Assembly: GCA_035536185.1 (NCBI GenBank)
Contig: DATLOM010000060.1
Location: forward strand, 19,357-83,356
Direction: 5' to 3'
DNA from: GCA-2861595 sp035536185
GTDB taxonomy: Bacteria; Actinomycetota; Acidimicrobiia; Acidimicrobiales; GCA-2861595
Length of the DNA stretch: 64,000 nt
Positions 34,555 to 44,233 of the stretch are shown here, piece by piece. Made by a program: the position numbers and the translations under genes. How positions within the stretch are numbered: position 1 is the stretch's first letter; each line of letters starts with the position of its first letter. The notes beneath the pieces were generated by a model that was not told where the DNA came from, ran no database searches, and worked only from the letters and a program-made list of their open reading frames with translations.

Positions 34555-36048
34555 TCACCCCGGGCATTCCGGGCACGTCCAACCGCCGGCGGTGGGCTCG
34601 GCGCAGGTCACGCAGATGGGCCGGCCACACAGGTGGCAGGTGAGGGCGGTGGAGGTCGTGGGGTGGCGGTAGCAGGTGTGGCGTTCCAGCTCCCCGGGCG
34701 CGAGCCGCGCCCGGAGGGGCTCGAAGGCCGGCAGCTGCCGAACCTTCTCGAAATCCGCTTCGGCGTCCAGCTCGGCCAGATCGCGGTAGCCGATGTCGAC
34801 GGCCCGGTGCAGCCAGACGAGGGCCTCCTCCCGCCGTCCCGCTCTTGCCCAGCTGCAGGCCACGTTGTAGGCCAGCATCGGGTGCGGGTCGTAGTCGAAG
34901 CTCCGCTCACCCACACGGGCGGCGTCGTCGTACCGGCGAGCCTGGAACAGAGCCTGTCCCACCACTGAAGCCACGCTGTTGCCGGCCCGCTCGCCCAGCG
35001 GCCCGTGCACGACGGCCAGAGCGTCGTCGAGGCGCCCGTCCTCGATGAGGGCGCGCACGACGCGGGTGCCGGTTCCCCCGGCCGGCCTCTCCTCGAAGGC
35101 CTGGCGTAGCAGCTCGATGGCCGCTCGGCTGTCCCTGGTCGCGGCCACGGCGCTGGGGTGCAGCACCGGCTGCTCTGGGTCCGGCGTCACCGTAGCCAGG
35201 ATCTCGGCCGCGGGCTCGATCTTGCCTTCCAGCAGGAGCGTCCAGGCCAGGAGCTCAGAGGCCGCCACCCTGGCCTCGGGCACCTGGGACCAGGTGAGCA
35301 CCTCCCGGGCCCGGTTCGACGCCGCCAGGAGCGATCGCTGGGCCAGCGCATCCTGACCCTCCTCCAACCACGCGTCGAGCTCCCGCTGGCGTGGCGGTCG
35401 GATGATGTGTTTCAGATCCTGGACGTTGGCGTAGACGAACCATGCGAGCAGCAGTGCGGCGAGGATGTTGGAGGTCATGAGGGCCACCGCCCCGAGGGCG
35501 CCGCCGATGCCGATGGACACGAAGCGAGCGGTTCGCTCACCTCGCCCGCCGGTGGCCATGTTGAGCAGCGACTTCATGATCCGTCCCCCGTCGAGGGGGA
35601 GGATCGGGATCAGGTTGAGCAGCGCCCATCCCAGGTTGACCCACACGATGTCGCCCAGCGCCGACTCCGTCAGCGTTCCGCCGGTGCTGCCGAACAGCCC
35701 GCCCTCGGGGCGGGCGAAGACCAGCACGGAGCCACCGGCCAGGATGCCGGCCACGGGGCCGGACAGGCTCACGACGAGGTCGCGCCCGGCCGGCAGGGGG
35801 CGGTCGGTGTCGGGCACGGTCAGGCCCCCCATACCGTGCAGCAGGATGCTGCTGTCGTAGCCGAAGACGCGGAAGGCCACGGCGTGGCCCAGCTCGTGCC
35901 ACAGCACCGACACCAGCGCCACCACCACGAATATGGCGATGGAGGCCACGTTCGTGTGGCGCAGGCCGAGGAAAACGGCCAGCACGAGGAAGATCGGGTC
36001 GATCCGCACGGGTATCGGCCCCAGACGGAGCTCCATCACGTTGCCCAC
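34555..36048 (-). CDS. Site-2-type (M50) membrane metalloprotease with TPR-like region and C-terminal zinc ribbon
   Basis: About 497 aa. Helices surround HELGHAVAFRVFGY (zinc and catalytic Glu) and a later LPLDGGRIMKSLLN supplying the third ligand, as in M50 enzymes. The middle (about 250-440) is helical and TPR-like (HPMLAYNVACSWARAGRREE). The end has paired cysteines (CYRHP, CHLCGRPIC, CAEP, CPEC), similar to the B-box-like zinc finger usually seen at the N-terminus of rhomboid proteases. It probably cleaves membrane-embedded regulators. GTG at 36048 follows TAACCT by 7 nt (leaderless); ATG at 36036 is an alternative. Confidence 0.85.
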   Translation of the reverse strand: MGNVMELRLGPIPVRIDPIFLVLAVFLGLRHTNVASIAIFVVVALVSVLWHELGHAVAFRVFGYDSSILLHGMGGLTVPDTDRPLPAGRDLVVSLSGPVAGILAGGSVLVFARPEGGLFGSTGGTLTESALGDIVWVNLGWALLNLIPILPLDGGRIMKSLLNMATGGRGERTARFVSIGIGGALGAVALMTSNILAALLLAWFVYANVQDLKHIIRPPRQRELDAWLEEGQDALAQRSLLAASNRAREVLTWSQVPEARVAASELLAWTLLLEGKIEPAAEILATVTPDPEQPVLHPSAVAATRDSRAAIELLRQAFEERPAGGTGTRVVRALIEDGRLDDALAVVHGPLGERAGNSVASVVGQALFQARRYDDAARVGERSFDYDPHPMLAYNVACSWARAGRREEALVWLHRAVDIGYRDLAELDAEADFEKVRQLPAFEPLRARLAPGELERHTCYRHPTTSTALTCHLCGRPICVTCAEPTAGGWTCPECPG

Positions 36049-36055
36049 GAGATCG

Positions 36056-36061
36056 AGGTTA
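36056..36061 (-). promoter_or_regulatory. -10 element of the M50 protease gene, leaderless
   Basis: TAACCT on the minus strand, 7 nt before GTG 36048. Confidence 0.5.
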
Positions 36062-36137
36062 CGGTCGGCCCTGCCACTGGGACCGGTGGCCGTCCAATGG
36101 TCCACCTCCCGCGCCCATAGGGTACGGTCACCGACTG

Positions 36138-37721
36138 ATGACGGAGCCGGACGCCGACGTTCCTTCGCCTGGGCCCCGGCGGCGACGGGCGGGCGGGTTC
36201 CGCAGCTTCCTCGGTCTGGCCCTGATCGCATTGGGCGCAGGATCGGTGTTGATCGCCGGCTCCCTCGAGGAGGCGACGGCGCAGGTGGTGGGCCGCAACG
36301 TGCCCATCTCAGCCGAGGCCACCGACCTGCGGATCATCGACGCCAACAACTCGCCCGCGGTGGTCCGCAGCCCCACCGACGCCACCCAGCTGGCGGTGGT
36401 GAACCGGGTGGACACCCCCCGCTTCTCGTGCGCCATGCACGTGTCCGCCGATGCGGGGGCGACGTGGGCACCGGTGGAAATCCCCTTCCCGGAGGGCGAG
36501 GAGCTCCCGGCCCGTTGCTTCGCTCCCGATGCCGCCTACGGCGCCGACGGCACGCTCTACGTCTCCTTCGTCACCCTCATCGGCCTCGGCAACACCCCGA
36601 ATGCGGCGTGGGTGGCGAAGGCCGCACCGGGCGAGCGGGGGCTGTCAACGCCCGTGCGCAGCCTTGGCCCGCTGGCCTTCCAGGTGCGCGTGGCCACCGA
36701 CCCCGACGAGGCCCGCCGGCTCTGGCTCTCCTACGTCAACGTCGAGGAGACGGCCACCCTGGGGATAGCCGCGCCCGGCAACCCGGTGCAGGTGATCCGC
36801 TCCGACGACGGCGGCGCCACCTGGGGCGAGCCGGTGCAGGTGAGCGTGCCGGCGCGCCAGCGGGTGATCACCCCGTCCATCGCCTCGGGCCCCGGCGGGA
36901 GGCTCTACGCCCTCTACCTCGACCTCGAGGACGACACCCTCGACTACTCGGGCGCCCACCAGGGGCGGGGCGGCGACCCGTACCCCGGCACCTGGTCGCT
37001 GGTCGTAGCCCGGTCGGGTGACGGCGGCCGGACCTGGCGCGAGACGGTGGTGGACGACGGCGTGGTTCCCACCGAGCGGATCATCGTGCTGTTCCCGCCG
37101 TCGCCGTCCCTTGCCATCGATGCCGACGGTGAGAAGGTCTATGTCGGCTTCACCGACGGGCGCGACGGCGACCCTGACGTACGGGTGTGGGCGTCGGACG
37201 ACGGGGGAGCCCGCTTCGGCCCCGGCCGGCGGGTGAACGACACACCGGTCGGCGACGACAGGTCCCAGTACCTGCCGAGGCTGGCGGTGGCGCCCAACGG
37301 GCGGGTGGACGTCGTCTACTACGACCGGCGGGCGGACCCGGAGAACGTCATGAACCACGTCTCGCTCCAGTGGTCCACCGACGACGGCCGGAGCTGGCGC
37401 CCCCGGTTGCGCCTGAGCGACCGGCCCTTCGACTCGCGGATCGGCTTCGGGAGCGAGCGCCAGCTCCCCGACCTGGGCAGCCGCCTGGGCCTGGTCTCCA
37501 CGGAGCAACGGGCGCTCGCCGTCTGGACCGACACCCGCGCCGGCACCGAGGCCTCCAACAAGCAGGACCTGGCCCGAGCCGTCGCCGCCTTCACCGAGGG
37601 GTCCGACCTGCGCAGCCCGTTGCAGGTAGGCGGGGCGGTGGCCGCTGCGCTGGGCGCGCTGTTGCTCCTGTCGGGGCTGCTTGCCCGCCGGCGGGACCGG
37701 CCGAACCATGCCGGAGATTGA
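36138..37721 (+). CDS. BNR/sialidase-fold protein, membrane anchored at both ends
   Basis: 527 aa. An N-terminal hydrophobic segment (FRSFLGLALIALGAGSVLIA) precedes about six BNR blades with Asp boxes such as SDDGGATWGEPVQVS, RSGDGGRTWRE and STDDGRSWRPRLRLS. It aligns with the cassette proteins at 49208 and 51287 (NNSPAVVRSPTDATQLAVV, YYDRRADPENVMNHV). A C-terminal helix (VAAALGALLLLSGLLA) is followed by RRRDR. Sialidase activity is not supported by visible catalytic residues. It starts shortly after TACGGT (36123-36128). Confidence 0.83.
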   Translation: MTEPDADVPSPGPRRRRAGGFRSFLGLALIALGAGSVLIAGSLEEATAQVVGRNVPISAEATDLRIIDANNSPAVVRSPTDATQLAVVNRVDTPRFSCAMHVSADAGATWAPVEIPFPEGEELPARCFAPDAAYGADGTLYVSFVTLIGLGNTPNAAWVAKAAPGERGLSTPVRSLGPLAFQVRVATDPDEARRLWLSYVNVEETATLGIAAPGNPVQVIRSDDGGATWGEPVQVSVPARQRVITPSIASGPGGRLYALYLDLEDDTLDYSGAHQGRGGDPYPGTWSLVVARSGDGGRTWRETVVDDGVVPTERIIVLFPPSPSLAIDADGEKVYVGFTDGRDGDPDVRVWASDDGGARFGPGRRVNDTPVGDDRSQYLPRLAVAPNGRVDVVYYDRRADPENVMNHVSLQWSTDDGRSWRPRLRLSDRPFDSRIGFGSERQLPDLGSRLGLVSTEQRALAVWTDTRAGTEASNKQDLARAVAAFTEGSDLRSPLQVGGAVAAALGALLLLSGLLARRRDRPNHAGD

Positions 37722-37812
37722 TCAGGTCGACGACCCTCGTGGGGATGGCTTGTAACCGCCGCTGTCGTGCTGTACTTTGTAACCTGTAGCGTCATAAAGA
37801 CCGGCCGACAGG

Positions 37813-38745
37813 GTGGCGACAGGGCAGATGAGCACCAGCACAGCAGCGGTCGGGGCATCTCCCGACGGACCCGGCGGCCAGGGTACCGACGACCTGGCCG
37901 GCTCAGGATCGCTCCTCGAGAGCCTGCTCGGTGACTTCGAGGCCTTCGGGCTGAGCGGCTACGAGGCCAAGGTCCTGTTGGCGCTGCTCCAGCTCGGTGC
38001 TGCCCCGGCCAGCGAGGTGGCACGAGTGGCCGGCTTGGGCAGGACCAACGTGTACCCGACGATCGACACCCTCCAGAGCAAGGGCCTTGCCGAACCGGTG
38101 GCCGGGAAGGCGGGCGTCTGGGCCGTGCCGAGCCGGGACGCGACCGTCGAGCGGCTCATCGGCCGTGAGGAGCAGCGCCTTCGTCAGCTCAGGGAGCGGG
38201 GAGCTCGTGCCCAGCAGAAGCTCGAGCTGCTGGGCCCGGCTCGGGCCGCCGTTCCCGTGCCTTACGTGCACACCATTCGGGGCGCCGAGGACACCTGGGC
38301 CTGCTGGCAGCGGCTCATGGCCTCTACCCGATCGGAGCTGCTGGTGTTCAACCGGCCGCCGTACGCCTCACCGCCCGAAAACCCCAACCCGGCCGTGCTC
38401 GAAACACTGGCGAGGGGGGTGCAGGCCCGGGCCCTCTACCAGCGTGCTCAGTTGGTTCACCCGGACGCGGAGCCGTTCCGTGTCGTCCATGGGAGATACC
38501 ACTCGGCCGGGGTGGAGGCCCGGGTGGTCGACGACCTCCCGTTGAAGCTCGCCATCGGCGATCGCTCGATGGTCCTGCTGGCGATGACCGACCCGGTGGC
38601 GCCCGAGATCGGCTTTCCGACGAACCTGCTGATCGAGCACCCCGGCTTCGCGGCTTTCGCGACGGCCGCCTTCGAGGACTACTGGTCCAACGCGGTGCCA
38701 TACGAGCAGGTCGTGCCACCCGAGCCAGAGGAGGCCATGAAGTGA
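37813..38745 (+). CDS. TrmB-family transcriptional regulator
   Basis: About 310 aa. An N-terminal winged helix (LSGYEAKVLLALLQLGAAPA, VARVAGLGRTNVYPTIDTL, LQSKGLAEPVAG) is followed by a short coiled linker and a large effector domain (SRSELLVFNRPPY, VEARVVDDLPLKLAIGDRS) typical of TrmB-like sugar-responsive regulators. The start is GTG 37813 or ATG 37828. It is 140 nt upstream of a direct-repeat promoter that drives the next gene. Confidence 0.8.
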   Translation: MATGQMSTSTAAVGASPDGPGGQGTDDLAGSGSLLESLLGDFEAFGLSGYEAKVLLALLQLGAAPASEVARVAGLGRTNVYPTIDTLQSKGLAEPVAGKAGVWAVPSRDATVERLIGREEQRLRQLRERGARAQQKLELLGPARAAVPVPYVHTIRGAEDTWACWQRLMASTRSELLVFNRPPYASPPENPNPAVLETLARGVQARALYQRAQLVHPDAEPFRVVHGRYHSAGVEARVVDDLPLKLAIGDRSMVLLAMTDPVAPEIGFPTNLLIEHPGFAAFATAAFEDYWSNAVPYEQVVPPEPEEAMK

Positions 38746-38786
38746 CTTCGGCGCCGTTACGGTGGAAACCCCGTCTACCACAAGTT

Positions 38787-38819
38787 CTTCACGAAATCTT
38801 CAGGTTCAGGTGCCAGAAT
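38787..38819 (+). promoter_or_regulatory. 11-nt direct-repeat box plus -10 for the 38890 gene
   Basis: CTTCAC (38787-38792) and CTTCAG (38798-38803) are 11 nt apart, followed after 10 nt by CAGAAT (38814-38819). A 10-bp palindrome GTACATGTAC (38824-38833) lies at the predicted transcript start. Confidence 0.6.
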
Positions 38820-38889
38820 AGGCGTACATGTACAGCAGGGACAGCCGCTTCGTAGTGGCCCGGGAAACCAACACAAGGAGAATGCTGGG

Positions 38890-39885
38890 ATGAACCGAGG
38901 AAAAGTGCAGCGGAGGGCCCTTGGCGTAGCCGTCGGCATCGCCGGTGGCATCATGGGCATAGCCGGCCTGGCTTGGGCGTGTACGCCCCAGGCCACCACC
39001 CAGAGCATCACCCCCGGAGCGGCGCCGCCAGGGGCCGAGGTGACGCTGACCTCCGAGAACGGGTATCCCAGCGCTGCCCCGGTCGAGATCCGGTGGAACA
39101 GTTCGGAGGGCCCGCTCCTCGCCACTGCCGCAGGCAGCGGAAGTTTCTCGGTCCGCTTCACGGTCCCAGACGTTCATCCCGACATCTACTACGTGGTGGG
39201 CGTGCAGCGTTCGGGCGGCGTCATCACCCATAAGGCCGTCGTGTCCTTCGAGGTCACTCCTGCTACGTCCACCGCTTCGGGCCCGGCCCGCAGCGGCACC
39301 GGCCCCACCGGTGCCGGCCAGGGCGGGTCCACCTCATCTCAGGCGGCCGGCGGCTCCGGTACCGCCGGCTCGCGCACCGAGGAACAGGCTGCCACAGCCA
39401 CACCCGGCACCGGCCCGGCCTTCCCGGCCGAGACGGGTGCCAGCGCCACCCCGTCCCCGTCCCCGTCCCCGGCCGCGACCGCCGAGACGGCTGCCAACTC
39501 GGCGAGAAACGCCACGGCCAGTGCTAAGGCAACCAGCCCTGCTGCTGGCCCGGCGACCTCTGCCGCCACCACGACGGGGCAGGGCGTCACCGCACCGGCG
39601 GACGACCGTGAACGCGCTCCTGGTGGCGCCGAGGCCGCGGTCTCCCCGTCCGCCAACAGCGTGTCCGGTGACCTGTGGGCAGGGTTCTCCGGCGGTGCGG
39701 CCGACAGGGCCAGCCTGGCCCCCGATCAGCCTGACCACTCCTCCGGCACGAGCCCCGTCGCCGTCGGTGCCGCTCTCATGTCCGGTGGCCTCGTGATGCT
39801 GTTCGCCGGGTTCATGGTTGCCGAGGCACGCCGTCGCCGGGTGGGCGTCGCTGCGTCGTCAGGAGGCGGCGGCCCCCGCAGGTAA
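38890..39885 (+). CDS. Secreted ACT-type protein with Ala/Thr/Pro-rich stalk and membrane anchor, 331 aa
   Basis: A signal peptide ends LAWA followed by mature CTPQATTQ. The about 90-residue globular part matches the 3952-4527 protein (VEIRWNSSEGPLLATAAG, VHPDIYYVVGVQ). About 170 residues of Ala/Thr/Ser/Pro low complexity follow, then a hydrophobic helix (VGAALMSGGLVMLFAGFM) and an ARRRRVG tail. It is probably an extracellular domain held off the membrane by a stalk. AAGGAGA precedes the ATG. Function unknown. Confidence 0.8.
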   Translation: MNRGKVQRRALGVAVGIAGGIMGIAGLAWACTPQATTQSITPGAAPPGAEVTLTSENGYPSAAPVEIRWNSSEGPLLATAAGSGSFSVRFTVPDVHPDIYYVVGVQRSGGVITHKAVVSFEVTPATSTASGPARSGTGPTGAGQGGSTSSQAAGGSGTAGSRTEEQAATATPGTGPAFPAETGASATPSPSPSPAATAETAANSARNATASAKATSPAAGPATSAATTTGQGVTAPADDRERAPGGAEAAVSPSANSVSGDLWAGFSGGAADRASLAPDQPDHSSGTSPVAVGAALMSGGLVMLFAGFMVAEARRRRVGVAASSGGGGPRR

Positions 39886-40045
39886 TCCAGAGCGGGAGCA
39901 GAACACGCTTCTTCAGCCGGGCAGATCACTGTGGTGGTCGCTCCGGCGGCGAAGCGGCGGTAGGGCTGTAACTCACCATCTCTTCGTACTCGCTCGGGGG
40001 CCGGCCGGCTGCCCGAGAAGCCACCACCACTACCAGGGCCGGTAA

Positions 40046-43000
40046 ATGAAGCAGGGACGAACAAGGATGATGGCGGACGCTGCGGCGGCAGGAGGGCGGA
40101 TTTTCTCTCGGCACCTCCCAGCGCTCAGGACCGGCCCTCGGCGCAACGTGGCGCTCGCCCTCGTGGCTCTGGTCGTGGCGAGCGGGCTCGACTCCGTCCG
40201 CGGGGCCGGTGCGGCAGCTGACGCCGCGGGGGCGTGGGTGGCGACGTCGTCCATGGACGTGGACCGCGGCGGGCATACGGCGACGCTTCTCCTCGATGGC
40301 CGCGTGCTGGTCACTGGCGGGGTCACCCAGCCCGAGGGAGTCACCCGCACCGCCGAGGTCTACGACCCGGCGACCGGAAGTTGGTCGCCTACCGGGTCGA
40401 TGCAGTCGGTCAGAGCCGGCCACACGGCCACCCTTCTGGACGACGGCAATGTGTTGGTCACCGGCGGCGAGACCGTCATCACCGGCGGCGGGGGCCTGGC
40501 CACGGCTGAGGTATACGACCCGGCAGCCGGCACTTGGCGGGCCACAGGCTCGATGAGTGTGGTGCGGGTCGGGCACTCAGCGACCTTGCTCCCTGGCGGC
40601 AAGGTTCTGGTCGTGGGCGGGGCCAATAGCAGTAGTACCAGTGCTACTGCTATTGCGACGACGGAGTTGTACGATCCAGCCGCCACCACGAACAACGTGC
40701 AGGGCCAGTGGGCGGCGGGGCCGCCGATGCGGTTCCCTCGCTCGGCCCATACCGCGACCCGACTGTCCACTGGAAATGTCCTTGTCGCCGGCGGGAGCGG
40801 TGGTGCCGATATCCCTCTGCTTGGGCAGGAAGGAACGAGTGGGTCCACCACCCTGGAGGTTTACGAGCCAAAAAGTGGTGACATCGGGTCGTGGGGGGCG
40901 CTCGGATCTCTCACCACCTCCCGGGTGCGAGGCCACGCCGCCACACTCCTCCCTGGGGGTGACAAGGTCCTGCTCTCCGGCGGGATCACCAGCGATACCC
41001 AATCCCAGGCAAATACGACCGGTAGCGCGGAGGTGTACGAGGCCGCCACTGGCCGCACCACCCAGACCAGCTCCATGTCCGGCCCTCGGCTCCGCCACAC
41101 TGCCACGCTCATGGCCGACGGCAAAGTGCTTGTGGCCGGTGGGTACGGTGGTGACGACACGGATTCCTCTTTCCAGCTCAGCCTGGCCGAGATCTTCGAC
41201 CCCGGAGCGCCCGGGACTGGTGATGCGGGGCAAGCGGTCACTGGAGCGTGGTCGACAACCGGCTCGATGATCAAGGGCCGCAGCGACCATACCGCCACAC
41301 TGCTCGATGGAGGGACGTGCGACGTTGGCTCTCCGCCCGCGCACTGCGGGCTGGTCCTTGCCACCGGCGGTGACGGTGCGGTCAGGCCTTTTGCATGTGA
41401 CGTTCAAGCGACTGCTACCCCGACCTGTGCCAGGCCGACGGGCAGGACGGCCGAGTTCTTCGATCCCGAGCCGACGCGACGGCCTCCGTCGGTTACGGGC
41501 GTCGAGCCCGCCGACGGCCCGACCCACGGCGGCACCACGGTGCTGATCAGGGGGGTCGGACTGGCCGGTGCCACCGGGGTCCGGTTCGGAGATGTCGCCG
41601 CCTCCCACTTCGAGGTAGTGACCAGCACCCGCTTGAAAGCCACCAGCCCGCCCCACCCGGTGGGGCCTGTGTCGGTCACCGTCACCACGCCCGTCGCCGT
41701 CTCCGGGAGCAGTGACAATAGCCGCTTCACCTACCGGTTGGCGGCCTCATCGCGCGACCGGACCACAGTTACAGGGGTCAGCCCGGCCGGCGGCACCAGT
41801 GCCGGAGGGACCCGGGTCACCGTGACCGGCACCGGCTTCTTTCCCGCCGCCAAAGTTGAGTTCGGCGGCACGCCCGCCTCGGAGGTCACAGTGGCCTCCG
41901 ACACCGAGATCGTCGCCCTGAGCCCTCCTCACGCCGCCGGCACCGTTCCCCTGACCGTGGCCAGCCCACAGGGGAGCGCCAGCGGTGAGTTCACCTACGG
42001 CACCGGCGCGTGGACACCAACCGGGCCGCTCACCGGGTGCCAGCCGGCCTCGGCCTCGTGCGCCGCCCGCACGGGTCACACCGCCACGTTGCTCCCGGGA
42101 GGCAAGGTTCTGGTAGCCGGGGGTACGGCGGGAGGCGGAGCCCCTATGGCATCGGCAGAGTTGTACGACCCCGCCTCGGGCACATGGGCGCCGACCGGTG
42201 GCCTCGCTAATGCGCGTTGGGGCCACACGGCGACCCTCCTCCCCGACGGCAAGGTGCTCGTCGTCGGGGGCTTCAGCCTTCTTCAGACATCGGCCGGTCA
42301 GGCGCCCTTCCCCCTCCCTTCGACGGAGCTCTACGATGCCGACACTGGCATCTGGGCCCCTAGCGACTCCCTGCTCACGCCGCGTGGTTTCCACACAGCA
42401 ACTCTCCTCGGAGACGCTGTCCTGGTAGCCGGTGGGAGTGACAGGAGCGACAGGACGGTTTCCAGCTCCGGTATCGGGGACTCCACGTCAGCAGAGCTGT
42501 ATGACCTCACGTCAAGGCTGTGGGTACCCACAGGAGACTTAGCCGTTGGCCGTTGGCAGCATTCAGCGACGCTGCTCCGAGACGGCAGGGTCCTGGCCGC
42601 TGGAGGCTGGCATGATCAGGACCGGGGCGACACGGGTTTCTATGCCAACGCTGAGGCATCCTCAGAGATCTACGACCCAATGCGCAAGGACCCGTTCACC
42701 GGTCTGCCCGGAGCCTGGTCCCCGGTCCCGGTGGCCATGCACGAGGCCCGAGCTGGCCACACCGCCACACTTCTGACCGATGGCGACGTGCTCGTCGCCG
42801 GAGGAGACGTCTACCCGAAGCCCGCAGACTCGGCCGAGATCTTCCGGCCGGTATCCGCTACATGGGTGCCAGCACCCCCGATGCCGAGCGCCCGGCGGGG
42901 CCATACTGCAACCCTGCTCCCCAGCGGCCTGGTTCTCGCCACGCCTGATGCTGTCTACGACCCTGCCGCGGGGGCCTGGCGCAACGTGGGCACCATGGAG

Positions 43001-44233
43001 ACGCCCCGCACCGGTCACACCGCCACCCTGATTGGTGACACCGCCTGCGGCCCCAACTGCGGGCGGGTCCTTGCCGTCGGCGGGTGCTGTGGCGAGGGAG
43101 ACAATACCCCTTTGGCGTCCAGCGAGTTGTACTCACCCGCCCCCCGGGTAACCGAAATCGCTCCCCGCTTCGGGCCGCGAGCCGGGGGCACGACCGTTGT
43201 CATCACCGGCACGGGGCTCGGCACGCCCAGCTCTATCACGTTCGGAGATGTGGAGTCGCCCACTGTGACTGCGGAGTCGGCCACACGGATCACCGCTGTG
43301 AGCCCGCCCCATGCCGCGGGTTCGGTGCCCGTGGTGGTCACAACAGGAGGCGGGAGTTCGGGCACGGTCAGCGCCCCCTTGTTCACGTATGCCGATGCGT
43401 CGCCACCGTCGGCCGTCGAGGACCTAGTGGCCCGGGCGCTCTCCGAGTCGGAGATCGAATTGACCTTCCCGGCACCCGCCTCGGACGGTAACTCCCCCCC
43501 GCCGGCACAGCGGTACGTGGTCAAGCAGGCGGCGGCACCGATAGTCGACGACGACACGTTCTACGCCGCTACCAGCTTGTGCGGCGGCGAGTGCGGATTC
43601 CTGCCGATCGGCGTCGGCGAGGGCCTCTCCCTTCGGGTCGGGGGCCTCGCCCCGAATACCGCTTACCACTACGCGGTACGGCCACTCGGCGAAGACGGTG
43701 ACCTCGGCCCGCTGTCCCGCTCCGCTTCTGCCACCACGATCAGCTCCGTGCCGAACACAGCGTGTGCCGCCCTGCCGGCCGTGACTGCCGGCAAGATCGC
43801 CTATCCGGCCGGTTATTCGCTGGTCGGCCTTCCCCCCGGCACCATGGTGGGCTCGCGTTCGCCGCTCTACGGCTGGTGGGACCAGGGCGGCGGGGGCGCC
43901 TACCAGGCTCTCGATCCCTCGGCCCCGGCCGTGGCGGGGCGTGGCTACTGGGCCTGGGCCCCGTGCCCACGTCTGGTGGAGCTGGCCGCCGGCGCCGACG
44001 CGACTGCCGCGCCCCTGGGCGCCTACCGCGCCTCGCTGGTGGGCAACCCGTCGGCCACGTCCCCGGCCACCGTCTCCGGGCACGACTTCGTGGCTCGCTG
44101 GGATCCGGGCCTCAACGCGGGAGCCGGCGGCTACCGCATGTCCGGGCTTGGCCAGCCGGAGGTCCTCGCCGTCGGCGAGGGCGCCTGGGCCTTCAGCTAC
44201 CGCCCCACCACCGTCATCGTGACCACACCATGA
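40046..44233 (+). CDS. Giant secreted kelch/IPT/FN3 protein, 1395 aa
   Basis: A signal-like N-terminus is followed by kelch units (HTATLLLDGRVLVTGG and many like it) to about residue 480. Two IPT/TIG domains follow (about 490-660; VEPADGPTHGGTTVLIRG and VSPAGGTSAGGTRVTVTG), a second kelch block to about 1030, a third IPT, one FN3-like domain and a C-terminal module of about 150 residues. That module (SPLYGWWD, GYWAWAPC, ASLVGNPSA, WAFSY) recurs at the end of the next protein. No catalytic site is visible; adhesion or surface structure is likely. The stop overlaps the next ATG. Confidence 0.82.
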   Translation: MKQGRTRMMADAAAAGGRIFSRHLPALRTGPRRNVALALVALVVASGLDSVRGAGAAADAAGAWVATSSMDVDRGGHTATLLLDGRVLVTGGVTQPEGVTRTAEVYDPATGSWSPTGSMQSVRAGHTATLLDDGNVLVTGGETVITGGGGLATAEVYDPAAGTWRATGSMSVVRVGHSATLLPGGKVLVVGGANSSSTSATAIATTELYDPAATTNNVQGQWAAGPPMRFPRSAHTATRLSTGNVLVAGGSGGADIPLLGQEGTSGSTTLEVYEPKSGDIGSWGALGSLTTSRVRGHAATLLPGGDKVLLSGGITSDTQSQANTTGSAEVYEAATGRTTQTSSMSGPRLRHTATLMADGKVLVAGGYGGDDTDSSFQLSLAEIFDPGAPGTGDAGQAVTGAWSTTGSMIKGRSDHTATLLDGGTCDVGSPPAHCGLVLATGGDGAVRPFACDVQATATPTCARPTGRTAEFFDPEPTRRPPSVTGVEPADGPTHGGTTVLIRGVGLAGATGVRFGDVAASHFEVVTSTRLKATSPPHPVGPVSVTVTTPVAVSGSSDNSRFTYRLAASSRDRTTVTGVSPAGGTSAGGTRVTVTGTGFFPAAKVEFGGTPASEVTVASDTEIVALSPPHAAGTVPLTVASPQGSASGEFTYGTGAWTPTGPLTGCQPASASCAARTGHTATLLPGGKVLVAGGTAGGGAPMASAELYDPASGTWAPTGGLANARWGHTATLLPDGKVLVVGGFSLLQTSAGQAPFPLPSTELYDADTGIWAPSDSLLTPRGFHTATLLGDAVLVAGGSDRSDRTVSSSGIGDSTSAELYDLTSRLWVPTGDLAVGRWQHSATLLRDGRVLAAGGWHDQDRGDTGFYANAEASSEIYDPMRKDPFTGLPGAWSPVPVAMHEARAGHTATLLTDGDVLVAGGDVYPKPADSAEIFRPVSATWVPAPPMPSARRGHTATLLPSGLVLATPDAVYDPAAGAWRNVGTMETPRTGHTATLIGDTACGPNCGRVLAVGGCCGEGDNTPLASSELYSPAPRVTEIAPRFGPRAGGTTVVITGTGLGTPSSITFGDVESPTVTAESATRITAVSPPHAAGSVPVVVTTGGGSSGTVSAPLFTYADASPPSAVEDLVARALSESEIELTFPAPASDGNSPPPAQRYVVKQAAAPIVDDDTFYAATSLCGGECGFLPIGVGEGLSLRVGGLAPNTAYHYAVRPLGEDGDLGPLSRSASATTISSVPNTACAALPAVTAGKIAYPAGYSLVGLPPGTMVGSRSPLYGWWDQGGGGAYQALDPSAPAVAGRGYWAWAPCPRLVELAAGADATAAPLGAYRASLVGNPSATSPATVSGHDFVARWDPGLNAGAGGYRMSGLGQPEVLAVGEGAWAFSYRPTTVIVTTP

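Noticed and set aside
43762..44229. Open frame extending the second giant kelch gene upstream
   Set aside because: It overlaps the first giant gene in another frame; the signal peptide starts at ATG 44230, which overlaps the upstream stop.
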